A program made the translations under genes and the position numbers. 64,000 nucleotides of DNA, from positions 33,923-97,922 of the forward strand of contig WSUB01000151.1 of the NCBI GenBank assembly GCA_019633425.1, read 5' to 3'. The DNA is from Tulasnella sp. 424 (Eukaryota > Basidiomycota > Agaricomycetes > Cantharellales > Tulasnellaceae). A model generated the notes under the pieces. The model was not told the origin of the DNA and did not search any database. It saw only the letters and a program-made list of their open reading frames with translations. Within the stretch, counting starts at the first letter, position 1, and every line of letters starts with the position of its first letter. This document shows positions 22,249-33,769 of the stretch, in pieces.

Positions 22249-23615
22249 ATGAACCCCCAAAATTTAATGATTAAAATGGTGAATTCCGCAAACCATTCTC
22301 CCCACCGAGTGGCTCAAATTCCGCAGTCTCCCCCAGGTGCGCACAACCTCAATATCCCTCTCATCCCCCTCGAGCTATGGGAGCAAATTTTCCTCGTTCT
22401 ATTTCATGGAGCGGTCGAGGACCATATTGCGTTGGGCCAGCCCGGTATTCTCCGCCAACCGTGGTATGGGCACGCATTTAAGAGCTTGTGGCTCACCTGC
22501 CGGTCCCTATACATGGTCGGAGAGCAGGTACGGAGGAGGTTGCACATCATAGCGGACCGCAGTCCACCCAAGGGCTCGCTAGACCTAGAGAGGTTCTCAG
22601 AATTTCATCGAGCAGGGCCTAAACCGGAAATCATAATGCAAGGCGCTGTCTGGAACATGCTCCCTATGGTGATCAAAAACGTCACCGGGTTGGAGCGACT
22701 GGAGTTAGTCAGCGCCTGTCTAAGCTTTTCCCTCCTCAAGACCCTCACCGGAAGCAGTACGCTCCGGTCCCTTAAAATTCGGAGCTGTGGATCATCCAAG
22801 GGCCTAGGACCCCTCGTTTCACACCTTCAGGATAAAGACGTATGCGACGTGATCGAGGTCCTACGCTTAAACGTCGTGCAACTGGAGCTCGACTACACCT
22901 CTTGGATTCCGTCCGAAATCCATCCAGAGATTCCGTTCTTGGCGTTTCTACCGGCCCTTCAAACGCTGGCCTTGTGTGGAAAGTCCTTTCGGGCCGTAAC
23001 GCAGCTCCCCAAGACATTATCTCCCCCACCACTGCGACATCTTACCATAACAGACAATCAAACTTACTCCGTCAACAAGGAAGATGTACTATCGTACTTT
23101 GCCCGCTGCTCAAAGCTCAAGACTCTCGACGTCGACGACTCGATCCAAACGTCGGCGCTAGCCCAAGGAGACATCCCGGCGAACCTCCCAGACCTGATGG
23201 AATATAAAGGACCGGCAGAGTTGCTTACGCTCTTACATACTCCCAATCTGCGTTTTGCACTCGCCACGGGGTTCGATTGGGACGGTGGCGCTTGGATTCG
23301 CTCCCTCTTCACGGCGTCGCCGACGCTACAGAGTCTGGTGATCGAGTTGGCTGCGGGAGCGGAAGACCCGGTCTGCAAAGATATACAGGCGAGTGATAAC
23401 TTCTTTCTTACCCCTTTCTTCAGTCCACACTCATACTCTTTACATAATAGGCTTGGGTAGAGCAAGCCGCGTCGAAATGGAGCCTACTTTGGCGGTCTAC
23501 TGCAAGGTTCTCCCTCGTTATCCGCACGGCTCCTCTCGGAGAGTGGATTTTCTCGGCAAAAGGTGGCAGAACGGACGGCGGAGACCTGTTTATTGAGTAC
23601 TTCCGGCAGCGTTGA
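22249..23615 (+). CDS. F-box protein C (array unit 4)
   Basis: Exons 22249-23388 and 23451-23615, 434 residues, GC-AG intron of 62 nt (donor CAG/GCGAGT). F-box region IPLIPLELWEQIFLVLFHGA, then RSLYMVGEQVRRRL and the Leu-rich domain as in A. The middle (about residues 115-165) differs strongly from A and B, where a putative substrate surface may vary. The ATG at 22249 aligns with the paralogues; an in-frame ATG at 22111 lies in promoter sequence. Converges on pirin 4. Confidence 0.8.
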
Positions 23616-23829
23616 ATGTTCCGCTGCAGATCAACGAGCGAAGTCAGGAGGGCAGCGGGTGAAGCCGTCGTGGAGCAGATAGAGCAAGAGAATTCCAAGT
23701 CGAATGTCGTTAGGCTCAGAACGGACAAAGTAATCACTAGGATTTCAATTCTATAAAATACTAATACCATCTAATTGTCCGAGAAATAGTCGAGAGCATC
23801 CCCCCGAGGGGTTTTTTTTTGGGATTTAT

Positions 23830-24862
23830 TTACTCGATGTCGAAGACCAACACTTCGGCAGGGGTCGTCCCAATGTTCTCGATTTGCAACTGTTCACCAG
23901 CGGCACCCCAAGCGAAGGAGCCGTCGCCCTCGGAAAGTTCGAGACCACCGTTCACGCGGATTCCTGTACACAAACGGCCTCATGGTCAGTCTCCAGTTTC
24001 AAAACTAGCGCAACACGGAGGACGTACGGTTACCCTTGGCAGCGTTGGTGTTGTATCCGCTTGTCTGGATGACGTGAACGTATGCTTTTCGTTGAGCCTC
24101 GCTTGATGCGGGAGTAGGGAAGACATGCTCGACTCTCTTTCCGGGGGTGAGAATAGTGGACTTGAGAGTTACGTTGCTCTGCACCGGTGCAGGTCCGCTT
24201 CCTTCCCGTTCCTCCTTTACACCTTCACTTCCAATAGGTGCAACGATTGTTACGAGCTTATCGGTCTTCTCCTCGTCGGTGAAGTGGCGAGTGAAGTACT
24301 TGGGCCGCAAGTTGCGAGTATGTGGCTCGGCCCAAATTTGAAGGAAGTGGACGATGGACTTGTTGTTGCGGTTGTACTCCGAGTGACGAATCCCAGTTCC
24401 TGCGGAAGTGAGTTGCACGTCGCCACGTTTGAGGATCTCAAGGTTGCCCATGCTGTCTTTGTGTTCAAGTTCGCCTGAGACGACATATGAGAAGATTTCC
24501 ATCTCGCGGTGACCTATGGCCGGAAAAATAGTCAATATACAATTATTCCAAACGAGGTTTTAATTCTGAAGTCGGGACTTACCATGAGTTCCAAAGCCTT
24601 CACTAGGCTCAACACGGTCTTCGTTGATCACTCGGAGGTTGCCAAACGACATATATCGAGGATCCCAGTAACTGGCAAAGGAGAACGTGTGGAAGGTCTT
24701 CAACCAGCCATGATCGGCTATGAACAGTGGGTCAGATTGCCAGATCTGAAAGATTCAGCATACTAGAAACATACCTCCACCACGCTCAGTGTTGGGACGA
24801 GGAACGAGCTTGACGTTGGGGTAGAGAGGAGACAAGGCGGACGTGGATGCAGTTGAAGACAT
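23830..24862 (-). CDS. Pirin family protein 4 (array unit 4)
   Basis: Exons (minus) 24862-24775, 24717-24583, 24513-24028, 23963-23830; 280 residues from the shared start. Metal ligands are kept. In this copy alone the upstream ATG at 25057 is in frame with pirin, because of one extra T near the start of that st​retch. It adds 65 residues with a hydrophobic segment (IISALLAILFSSLL), a possible membrane anchor or targeting signal. Which start is used cannot be told. Confidence 0.9.
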
Positions 24863-25726
24863 TGCGGTAGTAGTGATGTTGTGCTTAGTGATGGATGAGG
24901 TTGCTGAGCGAGAAGCGATGCGCTGGAGGAGTGAGGAGAACAGGATGGCGAGTAGAGCAGAAATGATTTGTTTAAGTTGCGCTGGAATGTGAATTTGTTG
25001 CTTGCAGTCCTTGCTGATGCAGGTAACAAAAGCTGTTGATGCTTCAGAGTCCGCCATTTGGCCATTGGGTTTTATACTGGGAGGAGTTCGAGGTTCCGGA
25101 TGAGCAGTCGTCAGCAAGTAAGCAAATGAGATGGTCCGGCTTCTGCTGATGTGATCAGGGTCCAATGTCCCGCCGGTAGAAGCCTGGATGACGTCGATGA
25201 TTCTGTAAACTACTACCTGAATCCACGCCGGATCTGAAGACTGGTATTATTTTGAGAGGAACGGGGCATGACTTAACATGTTCAGTAGTCGGGAAAGTCA
25301 AGTCGTACTCGTCTGCCATTGTCAACGAGCGTTGGCGGAAAAACGGACACTGACACCCCGCCCCGGGAAAACCTAACCATGTTCACGGCCTCGCATTGCG
25401 CTATCAGAAAGATTATCACCCAGGAGTTCATCGCGCCCCGACCGGGTTAAGAGTCGAATGCAGTCGAGCGCGTCGGTGTGGTGCAGATCACGTGATGGGC
25501 TTGGTCACCATGTGCCGGGGATTCGAGCCCCCCCAAAACCTACAGAAAACCCACTATGATCGACTCTCAAGATATTTACCTCTTCAGTGCAAGCACGGCA
25601 AGAGGATCGGAAGCATTTGGCTGTCTCATCCCACGTCATGTGATCTGTGGTTACGTCAGCCTCGAGGTTGTTTGTGAGGTACTTCCCCTTTCCTCCAGGA
25701 GCTGTATCGTTAATTTGACGCTTCTC
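24863..25726. promoter_or_regulatory. Upstream region of pirin 4 / unit 5 F-box remnant
   Basis: Shared blocks include TGATGTGATCAGGGTC, a TGACGTCG-type site, a single diverged arm of the unit 1 palindrome (about 25319-25346) and CACGTG at 25489-25494. The F-box body expected downstream is missing. Confidence 0.5.
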
Positions 25727-26015
25727 TAGTGATCGAGTTGACGGCGAAAGCGGAGCACCTCGTATGCAAAAATATATAGACTATGGTTTCTTTCTCACCC
25801 CTTGTTTCGCCCACACTCACACTCTACATAATAGGCTCAGGTCGAGGAAGCCGCGTCGGGATGGAGCCCGCATTGGCGGCCGACTGCAAGTCTCAAGGTT
25901 CTCGCTCGATCTTTGTACGCATCCTCTCTGAGAATGGATTAATTTTTTTTTTTTGGGCAAAGGTGGAAGAACGGACGACGGATATCTGTTCACGGAGTAC
26001 TACCGTCAGCATTGA
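25727..26015 (+). pseudogene. F-box gene 3' remnant (array unit 5)
   Basis: Only the end of exon 1 from GTGATCGAG, the intron and a frame-broken exon 2 (with a T-run insertion near 25942) up to TGA 26013-26015 remain. Confidence 0.85.
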
Positions 26016-26265
26016 ATGTCTCGCTGCAGGCCAACAAGCGGGATCAAGAGGACGAGGTAAATACCTCGTATCAAAACATCAATAAGCCTTAAGGTCCCCC
26101 CGCAAATAGAGCCTGAGAATCCCAAGTCGAACGATGATGGGCCTCAGTCATTCGCTGAGTTTAAAACACGTAAAATATAAATGATTAAAATTACGACTCT
26201 ATACAATACGATCCAATCGTCAGAGACCAAGCTGAGGGCATTTCCAACTAGGGTTTTTTAATCTA

Positions 26266-27307
26266 TTACATGATGTCGAACACCAAAACCTCGGCAGGCG
26301 TCGTGCCAATGTTCTCAATTTGAAGCTTGTCACCAGCCGCACCCCAAGCGAACGAACCGTCGCCCTCGGAAAGTTCGAGGACACCGTTCACGCGGACTCC
26401 TGTATACAAAAGGCCTCATGATTAGTCTTCAAATTTCAACATTTAGAGCCAACACGGAGTGACGTACGGTTACCCTTGGCAGCGTTGGTGTTGTACCCGC
26501 TTGTCTGGATGACGTGCACGTATGCTTTTCGTTGAGTCTCCCATGATGCGGGAGCAGGGAAGACGTGTTCGACGCTCTTTCCGGGGGTGAGGATAGTGGA
26601 CTTGAGAGTTACGGTGCTTTGCACAGGTGCAGGTCCGCTTCCCTCTCGATCCTCCTTGACACCTTCGCTTCCAACAGGTGCGACGACTGTTACGAGCTTG
26701 TCGGTCTTCTCCTCATCGGTGAAGTGACGAGTGAAGTACTTGGGCTCTAAGTTGCGGGTGTGTGGCTCGGCCCAAATTTGGAGGAAGTGGACGGCGGATT
26801 TGTCATTGCGGTTGTACTCCGAGTGACGAACCCCAGTTCCAGCGGAAGTGAGTTGCACGTCGCCACGTTTGAGGATCTCGAGGTTGCCCATGCTGTCTTT
26901 GTGCTCAAGTTCCCCCGAGACAATGTATGAGAAGATTTCCATCTCGCGATGACCTATGATCGGAAAATTTCAAAATGTTCAATATACATATACTCCATAA
27001 CAAGGTTTTAATCATGAAGTCGGGACATACCGTGAGTCCCGAAGCCTTCACTAGGTTCGACACGATCTTCGTTGATAACTCGGAGGTTGCCAAACGAGTT
27101 ATATCGAGGATCCCGGTAATCGGCAAAGGAGAAGGTGTGGAAGGTCTTCAACCAGCCATGATCGGCTATGCACAGTGGGTCAGATTACCAGTTCCGAAAG
27201 ATTCAACACGTTGAGAACATACCTCCACCACGCTCAGTGTTGGGACGAGGAACGAGCTTGACGTTGGGATAGAGAGGAGACGGAGCGGTGGGGGCAGTTG
27301 GAGACAT
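26266..27307 (-). CDS. Pirin family protein 5 (array unit 5)
   Basis: Exons (minus) 27307-27223, 27165-27031, 26953-26468, 26399-26266; 279 residues from the shared start (one codon shorter in exon 1). Ligands are kept; the sequence is the most diverged in the cupin ([18 protein letters not shown]) and ends FDIM in place of FDIE. An in-frame upstream ATG at 27439 would add 44 residues starting MGRKQLFSALFLALVAILF, a convincing hydrophobic signal-anchor-like segment. Confidence 0.88.
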
Positions 27308-27947
27308 TGCGGCAGGAGTAATGTTGTTCTTAGTGACGGAAGATATCCCTGAACGAAGAGCCATACGCTGGAGGAGGGGGGAGAACAGGATGGCGACGAG
27401 AGCGAGGAAAAGCGCAGAAAAGAGTTGTTTGCGTCCCATGATGGGCTTGTGGTCCTCGCTGATGCAGGGAGAAAAGCTGTTGATGTTGCAGAGTCCGCCA
27501 TTTGGGCATTGGGATTTATACTGGGAGGAGGTTGAGGTTCCGGATGAGCAGGTAAGCAGATGAAATGGTCCGGCTTCTGCTGATATGATCAGGGTCCGAT
27601 TTCCCCGTGGAAGCCCGAATGACGTGGACGGCTCTGTAAACCAAGTTCCCACATCTGAATACTCTTCGAGAGGAACGGAGCATAATTGAGGATCATCAGT
27701 AATATGGGCAGCCAAGTGGTATATCGTTTGCCATTTTCGGCACGGTTGCCAGTGGCGGAAATACGGCATGCCGCCTCATCAAATGATCATGTGACCAGTT
27801 CAGCAGGCACAGAGGAACTCGACCCCCAATACAATCGACTGTCAAAATATTCACTTCCTCTGGGCAAGAACGGCAAGAGGATCGGAAGCTGTTGAAGGTC
27901 TCAGCCTACGTCACGTGATTTATGATCACGTCAGCTCTTTACCCTTC
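27308..27947. promoter_or_regulatory. Upstream region of pirin 5 / unit 6 F-box remnant
   Basis: Carries TGATATGATCAGGGTC, a TGACGTGG variant and CACGTG at 27912-27917. No gene body for an F-box protein. Confidence 0.45.
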
Positions 27948-28175
27948 TCTGGTGATCGAGTTGACGGCAAGAGTAGAAGACCCCGTACGCAAAAGTATAT
28001 CTCAGGCTATGGCTCCTCTCTTACAACTTTTTTTCATTCACAATCGTCTACACTCACACTCTGCATAATAGGCTTCGGTCGAGCAAGCAAGGTTCTTTGT
28101 ATGGCTCCTCTCGGAGCACGGATTTTCTCTGCAAAATGTGACGGAGATCTTTTCATTGAGTACTTCCGTCATTGA
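27948..28175 (+). pseudogene. F-box gene 3' remnant (array unit 6)
   Basis: End of exon 1, intron and a shortened exon 2 (internal deletions) to TGA 28173-28175. Its left breakpoint matches that of unit 5. Confidence 0.85.
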
Positions 28176-28418
28176 ATGCCCGGCCGCAGGCCAACTGTGA
28201 GATCAGAGGAACGAGATATGTAGATGCCTGTAGCAGAACATCCCAATGTCCACCCTAAGATAGAGCCGGAGAATCTCAAGTCGAACGATGCTTGATCTCA
28301 GTCACCCACGGAGTTTAAAACACGCAAAATAAGTACTAAAATTCCAACTCTATACAATAAGATCTAATCGTCCGAGACATGGTCAATAGCATCCCCGAAG
28401 GGATTTTTTTGGATTTAT

Positions 28419-29456
28419 CTACTCGATGTCAAAAACCAAAACTTCGGCAGGGGTCGTGCCGATGTTCTCAATTTGCAGTTTGTCACCTGCGGCGCCCCAA
28501 GCGAACGAACCGTCGCCCTCCGAAAGTTCAAGACCACCGTTCACGCGGATTTCTATAATAAAAGTTCTCATAAGTCAGTCGTCAAAATTTAAAAATTAGA
28601 GCGGAAGCGACATACGGTTACCCTTAGCGGCGTCGGTGTTGTATCCGCTTGTCTGGATGACATGGACGTATCCTTTTCGTTGAGTCTCGCCTGATGCGGG
28701 GGTAGGGAAAACGTGTTCGACGCTCTTTCCGGGGGTGAGGATAGTGGACTTGAGAGTCACGTTGCTCTGCACAGGAGCGGGTCCGCTTCCTTCCCGTTCC
28801 TCCTTGACACCTTCGCTTCCAACAGGTGCGACGATTGTAACGAGCTTGTCAGTTTTTTCTTCGTCGGTGAAGTGGCGAGTGAAGTACTTGGGCCGCAAGT
28901 TGCGGGTGTGTGGCTCGGCCCAAATCTGGAGGAAGTGGACGACGGACTTGTTGTTGCGGTTGTACTCCGAATGACGAATCCCAGTTCCAGCGGAAGTGAG
29001 TTGCACGTCGCCACGTTTGAGAATCTCGAGGTTGCCCATGCTGTCTTTGTGTTCAAGTTCGCCCGATACGACGTAGGAAAAGATTTCCATCTCGCGGTGA
29101 CCTATCATCGGAAATTTGCAATGGTCAATATACAATTATTCCGTAACAAGGTTTTAATTCTGAAGTACGGACGTACCGTGAGTCCCGAAGCCTTCACTAG
29201 GCTCAACTCGGTCTTCGTTGATAACTCGGAGGTTGCCAAACGACTTATATCGAGGATCCCAGTAACCGGCAAATGAGAAGGTGTGGAAGGTCTTCAACCA
29301 GCCATGGTCAGCTATGAGCAGTGGGTCAGATTACCAGTTCTGAAAGATTCAACATGTTAGCAACGTACCTCCACCACGCTCAGTGTTGGGACGAGGAACA
29401 AGCTTGACGTTGGGCTGGAGAGGAGACAAGGCGGACGTGGACGCAGTTGAAGACAT
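28419..29456 (-). CDS. Pirin family protein 6 (array unit 6)
   Basis: Exons (minus) 29456-29369, 29311-29177, 29101-28616, 28552-28419; 280 residues, stop TAG where others have TAA. Metal ligands are kept. An upstream ATG at 29662 opens a different frame that overlaps all of exon 1. The promoter has a full TGACGTCA at 29790-29797. Divergent from F-box D. Confidence 0.9.
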
Positions 29457-30343
29457 TGCGGTAGCAGTGAAGTTGCGCTTAGCGACGGAAGAGGTTGCTG
29501 AGCGGAGAGTGATACGCTGGAGGAGTGAGGAGAACAGGATGGCGAGTGTAGCGAGGTAATGCGCAGAAATGAGTTGTTTAGGTTGCGCTTAGATTTAAGT
29601 TTGTTGCTTGCGGTCCTCGTTGATGCAAGAAAGAAATCTGTTGATGTTGCAGAGTCCGCCATTTGGCCATTGGACTTTATACTGGGAGGAGGTCGAGGTT
29701 CCGGATGTGCAGCCGTCAGCAAATAAGCAAATGAGATGGTCCGGCTCCTGCTGATGTGATCAGGGTCCTATTTCCCAGTCGAAGCCCGATGACGTCAACG
29801 GCTCTGTAAACTTCCCCGGATCTGAAGACTCTTCGAGACGAACGGAGCATGATTGAGGATGGTCAGGAATACTATGGGCAGTCGTATATCATTTGCCGCT
29901 TTCAGTGAGGTTGGCGGAAACACGGACAGCTGCATGCCGCCTCATCGAATGCAGAGCAGATCACGTGACTAGCTCAACAGCCACAGGGGGAATTCGCCCC
30001 CCCACCCAAAAAAGAAACTCGCTATAACCGACTTTCGACATTGTTCCTTCGTCAGAGCAACAGGATAGGAAGTAGTCGAGGGTTTCAGTGCACACCACGT
30101 GATCCATGCTGACACCAGCCCCGCGGTTGTTTGTTTGTGTGATCCAACAAAGGGACTTTTCCTAGGGACTTCCATCAATCATACTCCTCGATTCCGGCCC
30201 CACGAACTTGCCACGAAAAACTTAAGAACGTCCTGTTCAAGCTTACATTAGTAAGTTCATATGGTCTGGTGGTGCAGCAAACATTCATGTTTGAACGCGT
30301 TCCTAGCTTCCCGCCCCCTTCCCCAAATCGCAGGAAGACACCA
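29457..30343. promoter_or_regulatory. Divergent promoter, pirin 6 / F-box D, and right end of array homology
   Basis: Contains TGACGTCA (29790-29797) and CACGTG at 29962-29967 and 30096-30101. Similarity to the region before F-box B continues to about 30240 (a GAACTTGCCACGAA stretch) and then stops, marking the array edge. Confidence 0.55.
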
Positions 30344-31699
30344 ATGAATTCTCTTCAACCTCCTCACCAAACGGGTTCTCCGCACGTTCATTCACCTCGC
30401 GGATCTCTACTTGTCCTACCGCCCGAAGTCTGGGTGATGGTCTGCCTTTCTCTTCAGGAAGACTGGCGGAAACAGCTCCTCGTGATGATTCATGAGGACC
30501 ACAGCTCTCGTCAGGCACTGGCCAGCTTTGGACTCACGTGCAAAGCGTTCTATCAGCTGAGCCTGTTTGCATGGAACGAGTTTGTAGAAGCGTATAGGTT
30601 GAGTGACGGCCGCATAGAGGAGCTTAGGGCAGCCGAGAAGGTTCCCGAGGTGATTGCGGATCGGAAATTGGGGCCTACAGCAGCGCTAGAACGCCTTCAT
30701 CGCCTTGAGAAGCTAACACTTTGGGCACTCGATCTCCCCAAACCCGACTTCCGACAGATCCTAAATAGCAAAACACTTACACGGTTGACAATCCGTTGCT
30801 CTAAACTTCAAGAAGAATACGAATACGCTCCGGCCCCGAATCTTACAGACGACGCGCTGCATTCCGTTCTTCGCAAATCAAACCTCCGGACATTGGACCT
30901 CGACTATCCTTCTGACCGCCAAGCTAACGTACCTCAACGTTTTGCTCTACTTGCATTGATACCTTCGTTAAAGACTTTGTTGGCAACGCCAAAGTCGTTC
31001 AGAGCGTTAGGACAACTTCAAACGACACTCTCCGCACCCCAACTGAGGCATCTTTATGTGTTGAGTGACGTCTCTGACTCCGTAAACAAAGCTTACGTCC
31101 TCTCCTTCCTTCGCCGTTGTTCAAGACTTGAAACGCTCCATATCAGCCATCTCATTCGTTCTAATGCGTTAGCGCCGGGAAAGCTCCCGATCAACTTGCC
31201 CCATCTCCTAGCCTATGAAGGTCAATTGGAATACCTTACTCTTGTTCACGCACCTGCTCTCCGTCGAGCTATGATCAAGTCGTTCCCGTGGGATGGCGGT
31301 GTCCTCATTGATGCTCTGGCGTCAGCGTCGGACGCTTTGGAGAGCCTTGTGCTCGAGTTGACCTCCAAGATGGATGACCCGGTGATGAGAGAAGTCAAGG
31401 TGAGCCTGCGCATTTGAATCGATTTCACGTGTGTTATCGTTCCGCTGACTTGAGGCGCGGTTCAAACCTAGCGATGGGTGGAACTCACCGCCGCAAAATC
31501 AAGCCCAGGTTGGAAAACCACGCCGAGGTTCTCTCTTATCCTTCGGACCGCTCCATTAGGAGAGTGGGTGTACTCCGCTCGAGTGGGGAGAACTGATGGA
31601 GGGGAGCTGTTCATTGAACACTTTAGCTGGCGCGAAGACGCGATCGGCTACCTCTTCGACAAAAACCCAGGCCGGAATGTTGGCGAGGGAACGGAATGA
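30344..31699 (+). CDS. F-box protein D (second subfamily)
   Basis: Exons 30344-31399 and 31472-31699, GT-AG intron, 427 residues. F-box-like LVLPPEVWVMVCLSLQEDWR near residue 25, ALASFGLTCKAFYQLSL, then Leu-rich repeats-like stretches (LRTLDLDYPSD, LLALIPSLKTLLATPKSFRALGQL) and the C-terminal block RWVELTAAK...APLGEWVYSAR. It has an extra 17-residue tail after that block. An in-frame ATG at 30269 is possible. It stands where the seventh array F-box would be but is distant from A-C. Confidence 0.8.
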
Positions 31700-31979
31700 G
31701 CCAAGATTGTCCTTTTTTCCCTCCCGCAATTACCTTGGTAGATGCTCCATAGTATTCAAGTCGCTCGTCCTTGTTACCAGTTGGTACGCAAACCCAGCCC
31801 TCTTTTCCTGGAAATTGCTGAAAATCGAGTGGGCAGTTAAGTCGTTGGAAAGTACAAGAGCCAACAACAGGGTCTGTTTGGAGTAGGCTTATGTCAGCTC
31901 GGCGATGAGCCGGGTGGTGTGTAAGCGCTCATATTGTCGGCCTCCTTCCTTAAGTCCATCCACCACTGCGACAACTGCA

Positions 31980-33357
31980 ATGGGCAAAATAATTGGTGCG
32001 ATCTCTCGAGCTCTCCGTCACTTTAATCTCTCACGTAACCCACCCCCGGATTTTGAAGCTCCTATCTTTCCCCCCGAGCTCTGGCCCATCATCTGCCACT
32101 TTCTGTACCTGAATATGGAAGCCGAAATCATCGACTCACGCAGTTTGAGGACACCATCTCATAAAGCACTATGTCGCCTGGGACAAACTTCTCGATTTCT
32201 CCATCAATTATACCTGTCTGTCTGCAGTGGCATCGTTTATATTCGCCACGACGGCCCAGAGGCGAACACGTGCTTGGAGAGGAGCCGAAATGAAAATGGA
32301 ACGGTTACAAAGACTGCAATCTTGGAAGGGTCTGGGAAGCCAATCATGGAATTGTTGCAGCCTATTGCAGGACCTCACCAAATCATCCTTACTGGCTACA
32401 ACTTTCACGAGCTCGACGACAATGCATTACGTTGGGTGACCGTCAGTCCGACGGTGACTAGCCTCACGTTACGAGGGTGCGACATCCATTGGGGAGAGCT
32501 CTGGGTTCCCGTCGGGACCACAACCGAACAGCTACACGCTATCGTCGACCTGCGGAAATCAAACATCAAAACGTTGGACCTCGACAATTCCTATAAAGAT
32601 GCCGCGCAGCTCCCGCTAACATTAGCACTCCTGACCTTAATTCCTTCATTGGAGACCTTGATCGTAACTCCGAGGTCATTCAGGTCGATCGGCCAGCTAC
32701 CCATAACACTGGACCTTCCTCCTCTCCGTCGCCTCACGGTGCTCAACGACCGAACAGGGTCTATCAATCAACCCCACCTCCTCTCCTTTCTCCGTCGCTG
32801 CCCAACACTAGAAACATTACACATCAGTCATATGATATTTTCCAGAGCACTGGAGGCCGGAGAGCTCCCGGTCGACATGCCTAATCTCCGGGACTATGAG
32901 GGACGTGCGGAGTATCTCACTCTCATCCGCGCTCCTGCTCTCCGCCGGGTTGTTGTGAGATCATTGCAGTGGGATGGAGCTGGTGCGGTAATCCGGTCTC
33001 TGGCCTCGACGCAGTCTTGCCTGGAAACCGCTGTTCTCGATTTGGCTGCTAGAATGGACGGCCCAGCAGTTCCGAGGATCAAGGTATGTTTGGTCATGCA
33101 ACACCTTGTGTTTCTTTTGGTATCCCGCTTACTAGAGCCTTGCATTACGAATGCAGAGATGGGTGGAAGAGATCGCCGCGAGAAGGCGCCCGCCTTGGCG
33201 GTCTACGGAACGATTTTCCCTTGTCCTCAAAACTGCCCCGCTTGGAGAATGGATCTATTCCGCCAAAGTGGGGAGGACCGACTCTGGCGAGCCTTTCATC
33301 GAGTACTACAATCGACGTGAAGAGTCTATGGCCTACCTTGCGACATGTGCCAATTGA
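31980..33357 (+). CDS. F-box protein E (second subfamily)
   Basis: Exons 31980-33083 and 33157-33357, GT-AG intron of 73 nt, 434 residues. F-box-like IFPPELWPIICHFLYLNMEA, LCRLGQTSRFLHQLYLSV, Leu-rich middle (TSLTLRGCDIHW, SNIKTLDLD, LLTLIPSLETLIVTPRSF) and C-terminal block RWVEEIAARRRPPW...GEWIYSAK...ESMAYLATCAN. The start follows paralogues F and G; an in-frame ATG at 31905 lies in the conserved upstream segment. Confidence 0.8.
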
Positions 33358-33769
33358 TTGAAGCCCTTTATTTGCCCGCCGGCAGGATGTGGGCGAGTCC
33401 TTTTGGGAGGCTGATCCCCCGAATAGAATAGCCAGGCTTTGAGCGCCTTTTCCAAATAAGGGCAATTTTTAGTAGCGATGCACAAAATCTATGCTCGGCG
33501 ACTTTCCATGTCTTTCGGTAGCATATAGCATTGTGTGGCTTCATGTCTTCATACTCACGTCACATGTTGAAGGACCCACAAATCGCTGCGCCTGCACATT
33601 GTGATAATTTCTTTCTCCATCTCGTACACACAACTCTAAGTGCATATATACACATACACTTTAGTCCGTGTTTATGATCGGTCGACCTTTGTGCAGACGG
33701 TACCGTTCGCTTTTGGTTTATGTCTGGTGTCGGGGAGCGTCCGGGGGTAGGTCCGTCGATAGCTTATGT
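33358..33769. other. Intergenic, no gene seen
   Basis: Low-complexity TA-rich stretches (for example around 33640-33665) and no supported coding frame. Confidence 0.4.

Noticed and set aside
28713..29276. 187-codon plus-strand open frame opposite pirin 6 (similar ones oppose pirins 1-5)
   Set aside because: It is the shadow of the conserved pirin coding frame and crosses pirin introns; no independent signal supports it.
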